From Silene noctiflora (Eukaryota > Streptophyta > Magnoliopsida > Caryophyllales > Caryophyllaceae), in assembly GCA_009801015.1 (NCBI GenBank), contig VHZZ01000901.1, positions 166,797-189,090 of the forward strand: a stretch of 22,294 nt of DNA. Reading direction: 5' to 3'. Position numbers and translations under genes: made by a program. This document shows, piece after piece, positions 1 through 9,308 of the stretch. The notes beneath the pieces were generated by a model that made no database searches, was not told the DNA's origin, and saw only the letters and a program-made list of their open reading frames with translations. Numbering within the stretch: position 1 is the stretch's first letter; every line of letters begins with the position of its first letter.

Positions 1-204
1 TAATTTTTCGGGTAAAAAATACTTGTCCAAGCCCACAGAATAAGCGGGCTGGGCGGGACGGGCCTAATGGGTGGGACGACCCGTCAACAGCTATAAAATT
101 AAACATATATGGCAACAATTTGGTTAATTAAGTTTTATGGTTGTAATTAATGTAATTTGGTCGTATTATTAGGTTTTATGATTGTTTTATACTTTAATTA
201 AGTT

Positions 205-249
205 ATGTTTTAATTGTTGTATGTTTTAATTGTTGTATGTTTTAATTGT
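205..249. repeat. 16-bp tandem repeat, about 2.8 copies
   Basis: The unit ATGTTTTAATTGTTGT is repeated three times head to tail, the last copy being cut at 13 bases. Copies are identical, so this is a young microduplication with no visible function. Confidence 0.9.
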
Positions 250-342
250 CTTTTTTTATCTGTTGTTTATTATTAATGAATGCAAGCAAGTCATCTATTT
301 TATCAATTCATCTGACAAAATCTTATCTATTAATTTATCGAA

Positions 343-446
343 TCTTACTCTTATCCTTATCTCTTACACGCAATCTTAACCTTATCTTTACCTCTTACAC
401 ATAATTTTATCCTTATCTTTTATCTCTTACACACAATTTTATCCAA
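343..446. repeat. Imperfect pyrimidine-rich tandem repeat, about 3 copies
   Basis: Three diverged units of roughly 32 to 36 bases share the order CCTTATCTTT, then CTCTTACACA, then AATTTTAT. They sit just upstream of the promoter-like patch at 501. Confidence 0.7.
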
Positions 447-500
447 CGACCAAGATCAAAGAGCTGAGATATCAATCCACGGCTAAAAAAAGAATATTAT

Positions 501-656
501 CTATATATAGAACAATACTCTAACAATTATTACCCATCTCCCATATCTTAATATCTCTTACACTTACTCTCAACTTCAAACAATATGTCAAACAATATCC
601 ATAAAATGTTGGCTATACAAAATGCAATTGATATTATTATAGAAGAAACTAATTAA
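501..656 (+). promoter_or_regulatory. Promoter-like patch with a 23-codon open frame
   Basis: CTATATATAG at 501-510 is a good plant TATA box, and it is followed by a pyrimidine-rich leader-like stretch. An ATG at 585 opens a frame of only 23 codons (MSNNIHKMLAIQNAIDIII..) that closes at 654-656. I do not recognise the peptide. It may be the start of a decayed transposon gene or chance; no longer frame follows. The promoter call is by resemblance only. Confidence 0.25.
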
Positions 657-1152
657 AAAACTATTTTTTCGCTTAAAAATTGTTCTGAGTGAAGGTGAAA
701 TTGAAAGTAAATTGTTGCTTCTCTCCTTCATGAGGTCATGCGTTGAATAAAAACTTAGTGGTTTTTTTTTTTTTTGTTTTTTTAAAAGTAGAAAGTGAAT
801 TGGCCAATTAGAAGTAAACAAGTGTCATGGGTAGAAAAAAGAGGACTGTCACAACACTACATCACTCTGCAACACAAGTTCACGATTTCTTTTTTTCATT
901 GAATATTTAATTAATTCTTTTTGGTGATTTTTTTGTCCTTTAGTGTCAAATGTCATTGTTGTACATAGTCTAAAAGTGCCTAAAGAGCAAAAATAGTATG
1001 TAAGTAGATAGAACCCAGTAAAAGGCATTCTCAATGCATGAAAATAATCTATTAATTTTGTATTGCGCCATAAATATATTAACAAATTAGCCATGAAAGT
1101 AAACTCAGACACGCCAGACCCGTTTTCGCTTTGATCATAACAGTCCTAAAAC
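657..1152. other. AT-rich spacer, nothing identified
   Basis: No frame, repeat or RNA gene that I can support. The small minus-strand open frames here are low-complexity and look like chance. A homopolymer T run lies near 762-775. Confidence 0.6.
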
Positions 1153-1457
1153 TGTAACACCCCGTATTTTATAATTATATTTTATTCGGAATATTTTTTA
1201 TTTAATTAATTATTTTTCAAGTAATAATATATTTTAAATATATATTCTCATTAATTATTCTATTGTCCGTTTTATTATTTCCCGTTTTGATCTACTTTTG
1301 AATGGGTTAAAATGACCGTGCACGTTTTGGCTATTCTAAAATAATAAATGGTTTTATTATAAAAATTCTTCTTGCGTTTTAATATGGTCCAATCCAGTTT
1401 GTAATCAGATAAACCATTGTATAAACCAATGGACCCAAAGTCCACTTGTTTATACCT

Positions 1458-1463
1458 TATAAA
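1458..1463 (+). promoter_or_regulatory. TATA box of the solo LTR
   Basis: TATAAA within CCTTATAAAAAAAAACCC, about 305 bases inside the LTR, followed from about 1490 by a C/T-rich leader (CTTCCTTCTCCC). This is the expected promoter layout for a plant LTR and sets its orientation as plus. Confidence 0.5.
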
Positions 1464-1880
1464 AAAAAACCCAAGCTAGCAAGCAGCTCCATCTTTTTGT
1501 CACGCGCGAAAAAGCCGCACGCTTCCTTCTCCCTTTTCTTTCTTTTGTTCTCTTTTCTTCCTTCGACTCCATTGTTGAATATCTTCCCTTCTTCCAAACT
1601 CATACACAACATATATTTTCATAATCTTGGTTCTTACCTTTAAAACATATTCCTCTCCATATATTTTTATGAGAATTATTTATATGGACTTTTAGACTTA
1701 CCTTTAAGGTCTCTTATTTTAATGGGTAAAGAATAAAAATAGTCTTTTATGGTGCTTCCATGGATTTTGGGTTTGTGCGTTCTTTAAAGTTGATTTTTGG
1801 GGATGTTGACACGTGTTGGAGACAAGGTTTTGTGGTTCGTGTCTTTCACGGAGGTTTTCATTAATTTGCATCATTAATCG

Positions 1881-1895
1881 CTGAAAAGGTAACTA
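1881..1895 (+). promoter_or_regulatory. Splice-donor-like box in the LTR leader
   Basis: CTGAAAAG|GTAACTA has a strong donor shape (AAG|GTAA). The junction lies 736 nt from the LTR start. The minus-strand LTR at 16100-17841 has a similar AAAAG|GTAGGT box 698 nt from its own start. Possible leader-intron donor; function inferred. Confidence 0.35.
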
Positions 1896-2145
1896 GGTGT
1901 TTCTCTTTTAATTGTGTTTATACCAATTGATATGATTAATATGATTTAATGATTGATTTGTATGATTGATACATGTTTGATTATTTATTATCATGATTAA
2001 TTATGTTTCGCAGGTTGGTATATGTTTTAATGTCCTAATTGTATATCACATGTTGTTTATGTGTTATTGTGGGTGTCATGCGCGCAACTAGGGTTTACGA
2101 ATGAAACCCTAGTGGCGGCATGATAGGCGGCCAAGAGTGGGATTC

Positions 2146-2471
2146 AAAGTTATAGCTAAAGCTAGTACAACCTTGATGATGATTCGAGTGTTATGGCTGA
2201 AGTTATGAAGCAGTTATAACCTTGGGAATATAAATCAAGGTTATAACTGAGTCTACTATAACATTGAAGCACGAGTTCAGGTTATGACTAGGACTAACGC
2301 AAACCTGGGTGTATGGCCTAAGGTTATGGTTAAAGCTAGTATAATTTTGAGTTTCGTGTCAAGGTTATAGGTGAGGTTAGTATAACTTCAAAGGTAATTG
2401 TTTAAGTTATAGTCAGGGCTAGTATAACCTCACATCTAGAGTTCATGTTATGGCTAAGGTTACTATAACAT
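2146..2471 (+). repeat. Hairpin array A: eight imperfect units, about 41-bp period
   Basis: Units begin near 2146, 2188, 2237, 2278, 2320, 2361, 2404 and 2445, each roughly 41-43 bases apart. Most have a left arm like AAGGTTATA, an 11-nt loop like GCTAAAGCTAG, and a right arm like TATAACCTT complementary to the left. Examples: 2320-2328 with 2340-2348 (three G-T wobbles), 2361-2369 with 2381-2389, 2445-2452 with 2464-2471. The second unit has a longer loop and the fourth a shorter stem (CAGGTT with AACCTG). The unit at 2445 reads ATGTTAT..ATAACAT, so an arm change is matched on the other side. Confidence 0.8.
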
Positions 2472-2566
2472 TAATCGTTAGTATTTGTTTCTCATGTTGT
2501 GTACGGTTGTTACATGACACTATGTTTGCATATCTCTTTGGTTACTCTTGTTCATATGATAAGTAT

Positions 2567-2755
2567 GATAGTCAGTTATACTATCTTACGAGTTGAGTCG
2601 TGATGTTGTTCACACATGTTGGTACAGTCAGTTATACTGTGCATTTGTTTGTTGGCTAGTTTGAATAGATGACGGTAGTATTAGTTATATACTATCGGAA
2701 TGAACAAATGCTACCCTTCTGGGATTGGTTGTTCGGTGTACAGTTATTGCACCGA
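2567..2755 (+). repeat. Hairpin array B: four stems with a constant 7-nt loop
   Basis: Four hairpins share the loop YAGTTAT but have different stems. 2567-2585: GATAGT / ACTATC, loop CAGTTAT. 2622-2642: GTACAGT / ACTGTGC with one wobble, loop CAGTTAT. 2673-2697: CGGTAGTAT / ATACTATCG with one wobble, loop TAGTTAT. 2733-2755: TCGGTGTA / TTGCACCGA with one wobble, loop CAGTTAT. Spacing is about 50-60 bases. Stem sequences vary freely while complementarity is kept. Confidence 0.85.
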
Positions 2756-2811
2756 GAGTCTGGCCAGGTCTTAGACATATAAGCAGTGGTTATACGCTAT
2801 ACATAGTACCT

Positions 2812-2929
2812 TGAAGGCAGTGCGTTATACGCTCCACACCGATGGAGGCAATGCGTTATACACTCCATCATCTAGAGGCAATGCGTTATACGCTCTAGCA
2901 GTTAGAGGCAGTGCATTATACGCTCTAAC
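2812..2929 (+). repeat. Hairpin array C: four stems with a conserved 15-nt loop, about 30-bp period
   Basis: Stems: 2841-2847 GATGGAG with 2863-2869 CTCCATC; 2872-2877 CTAGAG with 2893-2898 CTCTAG; 2901-2907 GTTAGAG with 2923-2929 CTCTAAC; and a weaker TGAAG / CTCCA pair at 2812-2836. Loops are GCARTGCRTTATACR. A shorter relative with a bulged stem sits at 2778-2800. The loop keeps the GTTATA core seen in arrays A and B. Confidence 0.85.
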
Positions 2930-3508
2930 GACGTTCACTCTATTCGCTATGCTTTGATGATAACTTTGTGCCTTCTGTTGCTGTGGATCGTGTGTTACCA
3001 TATTTGTTATGCTTGATGCTAGCTTTGTGCCTTCTGTAAGTGTCCATGGTCTAGTGGCTGCATGTGGTCTAGGTTTACATAGTTGCATCCGTCAAAGGTT
3101 GGTAAAGTCATGGTAAGATGTTTGGTTTTCTTGAGTATAGATGGTCTCACATGTTTACTAGTTTTGCATTTAGATTGTTATTGATTGTTGGTTATATTCA
3201 ATTGTTTTAAACATGACTGGGAGAGCATCTAGTTACTCTCGACTGATTGTCGACCCCCATTCTCAGGTTAAATGCTCGTCGCTGTCGGATGATGTTGTTT
3301 GGGATGCATCGAGGGGCGAGACATATAATAAATTAAGATTTTGTTTTCAGTTCATTTGACATACTCCTAATAATGTATTTTGGTTTTGGTTAGTATCGAT
3401 CCGGATTTGGTCAGGTGTTTTCGCCACCTTGACCCTCTTATTAGTGTTATACTCTGATTTCTCTTTTATTTTACGTTTTTCCTTTATTTTATAATCCGAG
3501 TTGTTATA

Positions 3509-4922
3509 GAAACTATACAAACTATCATCCTCGAAGAAAAATGATATTTAATTTTGAAAATAAACAAGTAATTATTCCATTTAAGATAAATACTTACAAT
3601 TCAAATGGTCACACTTTGGAATTGGCAATATGTAAAGAAGATTCGATATGTCACCCATTTGTAACTCCTTACAAACAAATTGTCGTTACGAAAACAAATC
3701 CCCCAAAATGAAAACCTGATATAAGACGATCATATCCATTTTGTATTCCAATTTAATTCAATAGATCAGGTACGGCCGTTGGCCACCGCGTATACATATA
3801 CTGTCTCGCAGCAGGAAGACCCAAAAATTACAAAAAACAAACACACTACGGAAACAAAGAAAAAGAAAAAGAGAAAAAATAATTTAGTTAAGGCAATTCA
3901 TCGAACACTTGGTGAGCAAAATTTTAAAATAAACCGAGTAAAGTAAATATTCTAATAAAATCCCCCAAAAAAAATAAAAAATTCAAAAAGTTTGCAGAAT
4001 TTAAACTTGCCATCCCTTCAAATCTGATCTTTTACAACAATTAATGACATTCCACCAAACAATCTTAAAAATCAAATTCCGGCGGTGAAAAATTAACCTG
4101 TAAACCTATCTTCCGTTTTGATAATTCATAAACTTCAATAATTTAGGTACCCGATTCAGCACGATAATAATAGGGATCGCCTGTCAGTAAACGCAATTTG
4201 CTTTTTTGTTAGAAAAGAAAAATAAAAATAAGAACAATGATTTATGTGAGAATAACTAACCAATTGTATGTCACCTACAACGGTTTTTGTAGACGAACGA
4301 CGACAAGACGGAGATGATGAACAAAAAATTCAGTGACGATCGAAAGACAAAAAACCCAAATTTGGTAGCAATGAAAATCAAGAAAAAAAAAGAACGACAT
4401 CCCTTTCCCAATGCTTACATAATTCATTTTTTAATTTTTTTTATTAGCCTATAATAAATGTGGTAGTGAGATAAGGCAGTGTCTTGACTGTAAATAGGGA
4501 GTTGGTCAATGAACAATAGTACACTGAAATAACCTCAATCCCCATATTCTCTTTTTATATATGATATATGACGTGGGATGTTAGTGGGACCGGTATATGT
4601 AAATGTGGCAACGTACTGCACCCGCTTAAGTTGGGGCGGTATGAGTAAAGTATTGATGGGTGATGATGTGGGCGTGAGTACAAAAATTGTACCTGTTATG
4701 GGTGGTTTGGCGGGGAATGAATTTTGCATCTTACTCACCTCATACCCGCCTATATCACCCTTGTCCCCCCCTCCAATGACATCCTTAGTACTCATACTTG
4801 ATCACAAATTCTTGTTTAAGACAAAAATATCCCTTAAACTTCAGACGGATTAAATATACGCATGTAAGATGAATAAGACAAAAAACATAATGAATTGAGA
4901 AAAGTGAAAGATTGATCTTATA
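3509..4922. other. AT-rich region, no supported gene
   Basis: No convincing coding frame. Around 4180-4380 the minus strand resembles a short non-coding exon with a donor (CAATTG|GTTAGT near 4266) and an acceptor (TTACTGACAG near 4181), but no protein frame supports it. At 4535-4853 two overlapping open frames lie on opposite strands over the same G/C-patterned stretch; neither resembles a known protein. The stretch includes the palindrome GTACAAAAATTGTAC. It may be an unidentified repeat fragment. Confidence 0.5.
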
Positions 4923-4955
4923 TTCCTATGTGAGGTGATATTTAACCCGTTTTAA

Positions 4956-5357
4956 GGAAAAATTACAACTAACCACCACCGTATTTGCGTTTTTTTACAA
5001 ATTACCACCACATATTTGCATTTTTACGAATAACTCCCGAACTTCAGTGTATACATACTCCCCAATCACCACCGTATTTAAACCCCGAGAATTATTTTTC
5101 TTATTTTCCGACTTGTTAAGTAACAATTTACACGAAATACCAAAATTACCCTTATTAACTTACACTACCTAACTCATTAACCAAATAACTTATGGATTCA
5201 TTCAATTACACCAAGGAACAACATAATTCTAAATCCCAAATTTCTCAAATCCCAATTCATTCATTAAATTTCAAGATTCTCTCTCACAAGCTTATCTGTT
5301 CTCACCCTCCATTTTCATCTTCCAAGACTCCAACCACCATTAATACAAGCTTCACAA
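4956..5357 (+). repeat. Left arm of the long inverted repeat
   Basis: Pairs with 5950-6596 on the opposite strand. Its outer 130 bases contain several degenerate copies of a motif like ACAAATTACCACCACRTATTTGC, giving sub-terminal repetition inside each arm. Confidence 0.75.
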
Positions 5358-5369
5358 AATGTCCTTAAA

Positions 5370-5669
5370 TTGAAGGATTTACAAATATGTGATAAATTCT
5401 TTGATCACAAAGGTTATATCATTGGAGAACTTATCAACCCTTCTCAAAATGTCCCTACTATTGCTTGGGTGACTTTACTCCCTTTAGGAAATGCGGAATT
5501 TACCGTTTTCACAAGCATTGCCGCACTCATGAGTCCTAAACTCGAATTCAGTGTGAAGCTTGTATACTCCCCCGAACTTATCACTATTGATGTTGAATTG
5601 AATGATGTTTTGGGTGGGTATGTGTTTATTACTTGTATTGTTGTGGGAGTTGTTTCCAAGTGTAGATGA
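5370..5669 (+). pseudogene. Unrecognised open frame enclosed by the foldback arms
   Basis: A 99-residue frame runs between the two inverted arms. It has no ATG where it would need one (the frame continues upstream into the arm), so it is a fragment. It reads [20 protein letters not shown].., with hydrophobic strands and no motif I recognise. A second frame, shifted, stays open from about 5638 to 5775 ([18 protein letters not shown]..), which could be a following exon or a frame break. A 28-base segment at 5538-5565 within it is repeated almost exactly at 5943-5970 (one mismatch). The position inside a transposon suggests captured host sequence (Pack-MULE style), but the source is unknown and coding is unproven. 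Confidence 0.3.
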
Positions 5670-5949
5670 TAAAAGAGTTCAAATTGATAAGAAATGTTTC
5701 ATTAGGGACCTTGCTTTCCTTCTAATACATGTTCAGATTCAACCTAGGCGGGCCCTCCTTCACTTCGTCACTTGATTTCTTGCTCTCAATTAATGATTCA
5801 TGTGCTCAGTTTCGGGTTAGAGAAGTTCATTTTTTTGGGTTCTACATGAGGCAGCCGCAGGGTGGTGTGGCTGGTGATGTAATGCGGTGGTAAATAGATG
5901 AGATGCAATGGTGGTACTAGTTGAGCTTGAGGTTGGAGTCTCAAACTCG

Positions 5950-6596
5950 AATTCGGTGTGAAGCTTGTATTAATGGTGGTTGAAGGATGATAATGGAGGG
6001 TGAGAATAAATGATCTTGTGAGGGAGAATTTGGAAATTGAATGAATGAATTGGAGAAAATTACTACCTTAATATGCACTTTTATCAAAAATTGCTTCAAA
6101 ACTCCAATTTAGGTGACTTATTCCGTATGTTTATGAACTTAATCCATTTGTAACTTAGCCAATTTATATTTTGAAAAGTATAACCATGGAGAATAAGTTC
6201 AAAGTCATACGGAACAAGTGACCTAAATTTGAGTTTTGAAACAATTTTTAATAAAAGTGTAATCTAAGGGAATAATTTTAGGAAAAAATTTCATAAGAGA
6301 GTAATTTTAAAAAACTGGATTTTGGAAGGGAGTTATTTTTAATTTACTCTTGAATGAATCCACAAGTTATTTGGTTAATGAGTTAGTCAATGTAAGTCAA
6401 TGAGGGTAATCTTGGTATTTCGCGTAACTCGTCACTTAACAAGTCGGAAAATAAAAAAAATAATGCTCGGGTTTAAAAGATTGTGGTGATTGGGGAGTAT
6501 ACGTTGAAGTTCGGGGGTTATTTGTAAAAATGCAAATACGTGGTGGTAATTTGTAAAAAAGCGCAAATACATAGTACTTATTTGTAATTTTTTTCC
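5950..6596 (-). repeat. Right arm of the long inverted repeat, with insertion
   Basis: Inverted counterpart of 4956-5357. It is longer because a foreign palindromic segment lies at about 6055-6345; on either side of that segment the match to the left arm is clear. Confidence 0.75.
6056..6280. mobile_element. Small palindromic MITE nested in the foldback right arm
   Basis: The arms 6056-6146 and 6186-6280 are inverted repeats of about 90 bases around a short centre. Shared words include AAAATTA, CACTTTTAT, AAAATTG, TTCAAAACT, AATTTAGGT and TTCCGTATG. The left arm of the surrounding element lacks this segment, so it is a later insertion. The extra sequence relative to that arm runs on to about 6345, so the true right end may lie further out. 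Confidence 0.65.
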
Positions 6597-6762
6597 ATTT
6601 TAATATTAAAACGGTACCTCAATTCAAGGAAAACTAATTTATACATGAACAATGATCCGGTATTTTTTTCGAATTTTAGTAATACCCCTTATTTTTCAAA
6701 ACATCACTAGCATCCTAAACTTAATGAAAATCTCTTAAAATATATACACTAATTTGCCTCCT

Positions 6763-6771
6763 ATTTTGCAA
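6763..6771 (+). repeat. Left target-site duplication of the MULE
   Basis: ATTTTGCAA, identical to 15386-15394 in direct orientation and immediately outside the inverted termini. A 9-bp duplication is the hallmark of Mutator-like transposition. Confidence 0.85.
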
Positions 6772-6841
6772 CAAAGCGTCTCCCTTGTGACGGACGCTAT
6801 TTGTCACAATGTGAAGACGGGCCAAATACGTACCATATTGG
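6772..6841 (+). repeat. Left terminal inverted repeat of the MULE
   Basis: Aligns with the reverse complement of 15316-15385, about 70% identity by eye. It contains TTGTGACGGA, GTCACAA and GAAGACGG. Within it TTGTGAC (6785-6791) and GTCACAA (6803-6809) form an internal hairpin. Confidence 0.75.
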
Positions 6842-6890
6842 CTAATATGGATACTAGGTGGGGCAACAAAGTACCAAATGTAGTTTAATT

Positions 6891-7009
6891 AATTGTATAA
6901 TGTGATATGACTGATGTAATAAAAAAATGCAATTGTATAATGTGATATGACTGATGTAATAAAAAAATGCAATTGTATAATGTGATATGACTGATGTAAT
7001 AAAAAATGC
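6891..7009. repeat. 40-bp tandem triplication
   Basis: Three head-to-tail copies start at 6891, 6931 and 6971; each contains TGTGATATGACTGATGTAAT followed by an A run. The copies are essentially identical, differing in A-run length. It lies just inside the left terminus of the MULE. Confidence 0.95.
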
Positions 7010-7230
7010 AAAAATTTGTGCAGCTCCCACGGCTGCATGCATGCTTAACACAATAATGACATCTCTCTAACTAACTTTCTACAATTTTACTTTTCCTCAC
7101 CTCTCTGATCACCCACATCTCTCTACAATTTCCTACCAAAAGTAGATTTTGAAAACCCCCAAACACAAAATCATCACTTTCCGTCATCATCTTCATACTC
7201 CCCCCGTTATCATCTTCATACTTGAAGACA

Positions 7231-7286
7231 ATGGGTAAAAAACCAAGTAGCTAGGAAGACAAGCCTGAAGAAAAAAATGGAAGGTA
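7231..7286 (+). other. Possible first exon of the + strand MULE gene
   Basis: An ATG at 7231 opens MGKKPSS, followed by a stop and then EDKPEEKNG, ending at a donor-like AAG|GTAATG. The lysine/glutamate style fits the following acidic exon, but the phase does not join cleanly with it. The upstream 7040-7230 is C/T-rich, as in a plant 5' leader. Weak. Confidence 0.25.
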
Positions 7287-7430
7287 ATGTGTTGAAATGT
7301 CGATTTTTTGGTACAAAGTTTGGTCTGGTAAGAAATTGTTAGAAATGGTCAGACTTTATTAGTTAAATGTTGGTAAAAGAAACGAGATTTGGTTAATTAA
7401 ATGTTGTTTTATACATGCATGTTGCCATAG

Positions 7431-7697
7431 CTGAAAAGAATGAAAAGGGGAAGCAGCCAAAGAAGGGAGTTAAGATGCCGGAAGAGTCCGTGGAGGAGGT
7501 GGATGAAGAGAGTGCAGGAAGTGAAGAGATTTCATCACATGAGGAGACTGATGGTGATTCCAATGTTGTTGCCGAAGAGGACGGGGATGAGTCAGGGTCT
7601 GAAGAGGATGAGGAGGATGGTTTGGAAAAGGCGCTTGCGGCCGCAGTTAAGATGGCAGCTGCTCTTGGCACAAAAAAGAAGAGGCAGAAATCGATAG
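7431..7697 (+). CDS. Acidic exon of the MULE accessory gene
   Basis: Open throughout after the acceptor TTGCCATAG|CTGAAAAG and ending at the donor GATAG|GTATGC. It encodes EKNEKGKQPKKGVKMPEES, then a run dominated by Glu, Asp and Ser (about residues 25-70), then LEKALAAAVKMAAALG and the basic KKKRQKSI. Acidic region followed by a short basic cluster suggests a disordered nuclear protein segment. The overlapping +1 frame, rich in Arg, is a shadow. Confidence 0.5.
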   Translation: MKRMKRGSSQRRELRCRKSPWRRWMKRVQEVKRFHHMRRLMVIPMLLPKRTGMSQGLKRMRRMVWKRRLRPQLRWQLLLAQKRRGRNR

Positions 7698-9308
7698 GTA
7701 TGCCTGAAATCTTTGTTTCAAGCTTCAATGCATGTTTTTGGTGTTTTAACTGCAGTTTATGTTGGGTTATAACATTTTAGCCTAAATATGGTCACAGTTG
7801 GGTAATGTTGATAATATGGCCATCTTAGCTGATATGAACCTATTTTTGATTGTTAACAAGATAACATTAATGTTAACACATGGTCACATATGATTACATG
7901 TTTCTAATGTCAACAATTTGAATAGAAAATGTAACTTCTTTAATTTGTTAGTTTGTATGAATGAAACTTAGCATGATGACATACATTAGTTAACATCTGA
8001 ACATTATAGACTACAGATGGTGACAGGTAAGTGATACTGATAATATGACCACCTTAACAGATATCAACCTATATGTGGTTGTTCATTGCTGAAGTTAACA
8101 TGATAACATTAGTGGTATCACATGGTGACATATGACAACATGTTCTAATGCCAGCAATCTCACTAGGAAATGTAAAGATCTTTAATTTGAAGTTTAAATG
8201 TAACTTAGCATATACCAATCTTTAATTGGTCACATATGAATTAATCCTTAGTACATCACCTAACTCTGAGCATCGTTATGGTTTAATGTCTTAAGTGTAC
8301 CCAGTGTCACTGAGGAATGAACCTATCTTAAATTCTTTACAAAAGTTGCTAAAGTTGGTGACATATGTGTTGGTATTAAAGTACCTATGTTTTTTTTTCC
8401 TGAGGATAACATGATAACATCAATAGTATCACATGGTGACATTTGAGAGCATGTTCTAATGTTGGGTGTTTGAGTAAGAAATGTACCTATTTTTATTTGG
8501 TGACATGTCAATCAATCCTCGGTATATCACCTAAATGTGACCATCATTATGGGTGAATGTGTTAACTATAACCTGTGTCACTGAGGAATGAAGCTATCTT
8601 AAAGTTACTAAAGTTGGTGACATATGTGTTGGTGTTAAAATGTCACCATCCCAAACTATTAAAGTACCTATGTTTGATTTTTTTTCATTGCTGAGTTTAC
8701 ATGATGACATCAATGGTATCACATGGTGACATATTAGAGCATGTTGTAATGTTGGGTGTTTGAGTAGGAAATGTAAACATCCTTAATTAGAGGTTTATAT
8801 GAAACTTAGCATGTACCTATCTTTAATTGGTCACATATCAAACAATCCTTAGTACTTCACCTAATGTGACCTATCTTAAATTCTTTAGAAAACTTTCTAA
8901 AGTGGGTGACATATGTATTGGTGAAAAACTGTGACCACCCTAGACTATAAAATGTGACCACACAATAATCTAAATTGTTTCTTAAAATGGTAACATTATA
9001 GACTAAAGATGGTCACAGTTATCTAATATTGATAATTTGACCACCTATATTGAAGTTGTAATGAAAGTTAACATGATTCCACATCTTACAAAAATGGTGA
9101 CATATGTGTTGGTGTTTAGGTGTGACCACTGTAGACTATAAAAGAACCTATGTTTAGGTTTGTTGAAAATGTTATGTAATTTATATAAACTGGTCACATG
9201 TTTATAAGTTATGAAAACGTGACCAACTTGTACTATTAAAGTACCTATTTTTGCTGAAGTGGTTCAATTAACGTACCTATGTGAGCATCTGTTTACCTAA
9301 TGTCACAG
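7698..9308 (+). repeat. Intron 1 of the accessory gene: motif-packed tandem repeat block
   Basis: Between the donor at 7698 and the acceptor ATGTCACAG|G at 9308 lie about four diverged units of roughly 240-310 bases (ATGATAACAT-type landmarks near 7858, 8101, 8411 and 8701). They carry more than 20 GGTSACA or TGTSACC words and a second recurring motif, GTACCTATGTTT. No coding frame is present. Confidence 0.75.

Larger units (their letters stand above)
1..500. other. AT-rich spacer, no gene
   Basis: No coding frame of substance. The first 95 bases are G-rich (GGGCGGGACGGGCC, then GGGTGGGACGACCCG), like the G-rich low-complexity remnants around plant transposons; the rest is AT-rich with two short tandem repeats listed separately. 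Confidence 0.6.
1153..3508 (+). mobile_element. Solo LTR, Ty3/gypsy (Tekay/Del-like), degenerate
   Basis: It starts TGTAACACCCCG, the usual start of Tekay/Del chromovirus LTRs, and the best end is CCGAGTTGTTATA at 3508, resembling the family ending GGGTTGTTACA. The flanks are AAAAC (1148-1152) and GAAAC (3509-3513), a 4-of-5 match fitting an aged 5-bp target duplication. A TATA box at 1458 followed by a pyrimidine-rich leader indicates plus orientation. No internal gag-pol region or polypurine tract lies next to it, so this is a fossil solo LTR of about 2.36 kb. Much of its middle is made of hairpin-forming repeats. The family is a recall from terminal motifs; the right boundary is less certain than the left. 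Confidence 0.55.
4956..6596. mobile_element. Long-TIR foldback / Mutator-like non-autonomous DNA transposon
   Basis: The sequence beginning GGAAAAATTACAACTAACC at 4956 returns as its reverse complement ending at 6596, and the two arms stay alignable for at least 255 bases at roughly 85% by eye. Both contain ACAAATTACCACCAC, CCGAACTTC, CCCCAATCACCAC, TTTTCCGACTTGTTAAGT and CTCATTAACCAAATAACTT. Beyond a small insertion in the right arm, the match resumes (TTCTCACCCTCCATT, ACCACCATTAATACAAGCTTCACA), giving arms of about 400 bases. Weaker inverted similarity (TTCCT, TGAGGT, CCGTTTTAA) continues outward to about 4923 and 6631, so the outer boundary is not fixed and I see no clear target duplication. 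No transposase is present. Confidence 0.75.

Noticed and set aside
2825-3088. Minus-strand 87-residue frame with repeated AYNALPL units
   Set aside because: The peptide repeats are the shadow of the 30-bp hairpin units in a non-coding LTR.
4535-4853. Overlapping frames on both strands of about 86-91 residues
   Set aside because: Two opposite frames over the same bases, no recognisable motif, no start context or splice support.
7440-7697. Arg-rich 85-residue frame
   Set aside because: It is the +1 shadow of the acidic exon, whose splice phases fit the following exons.
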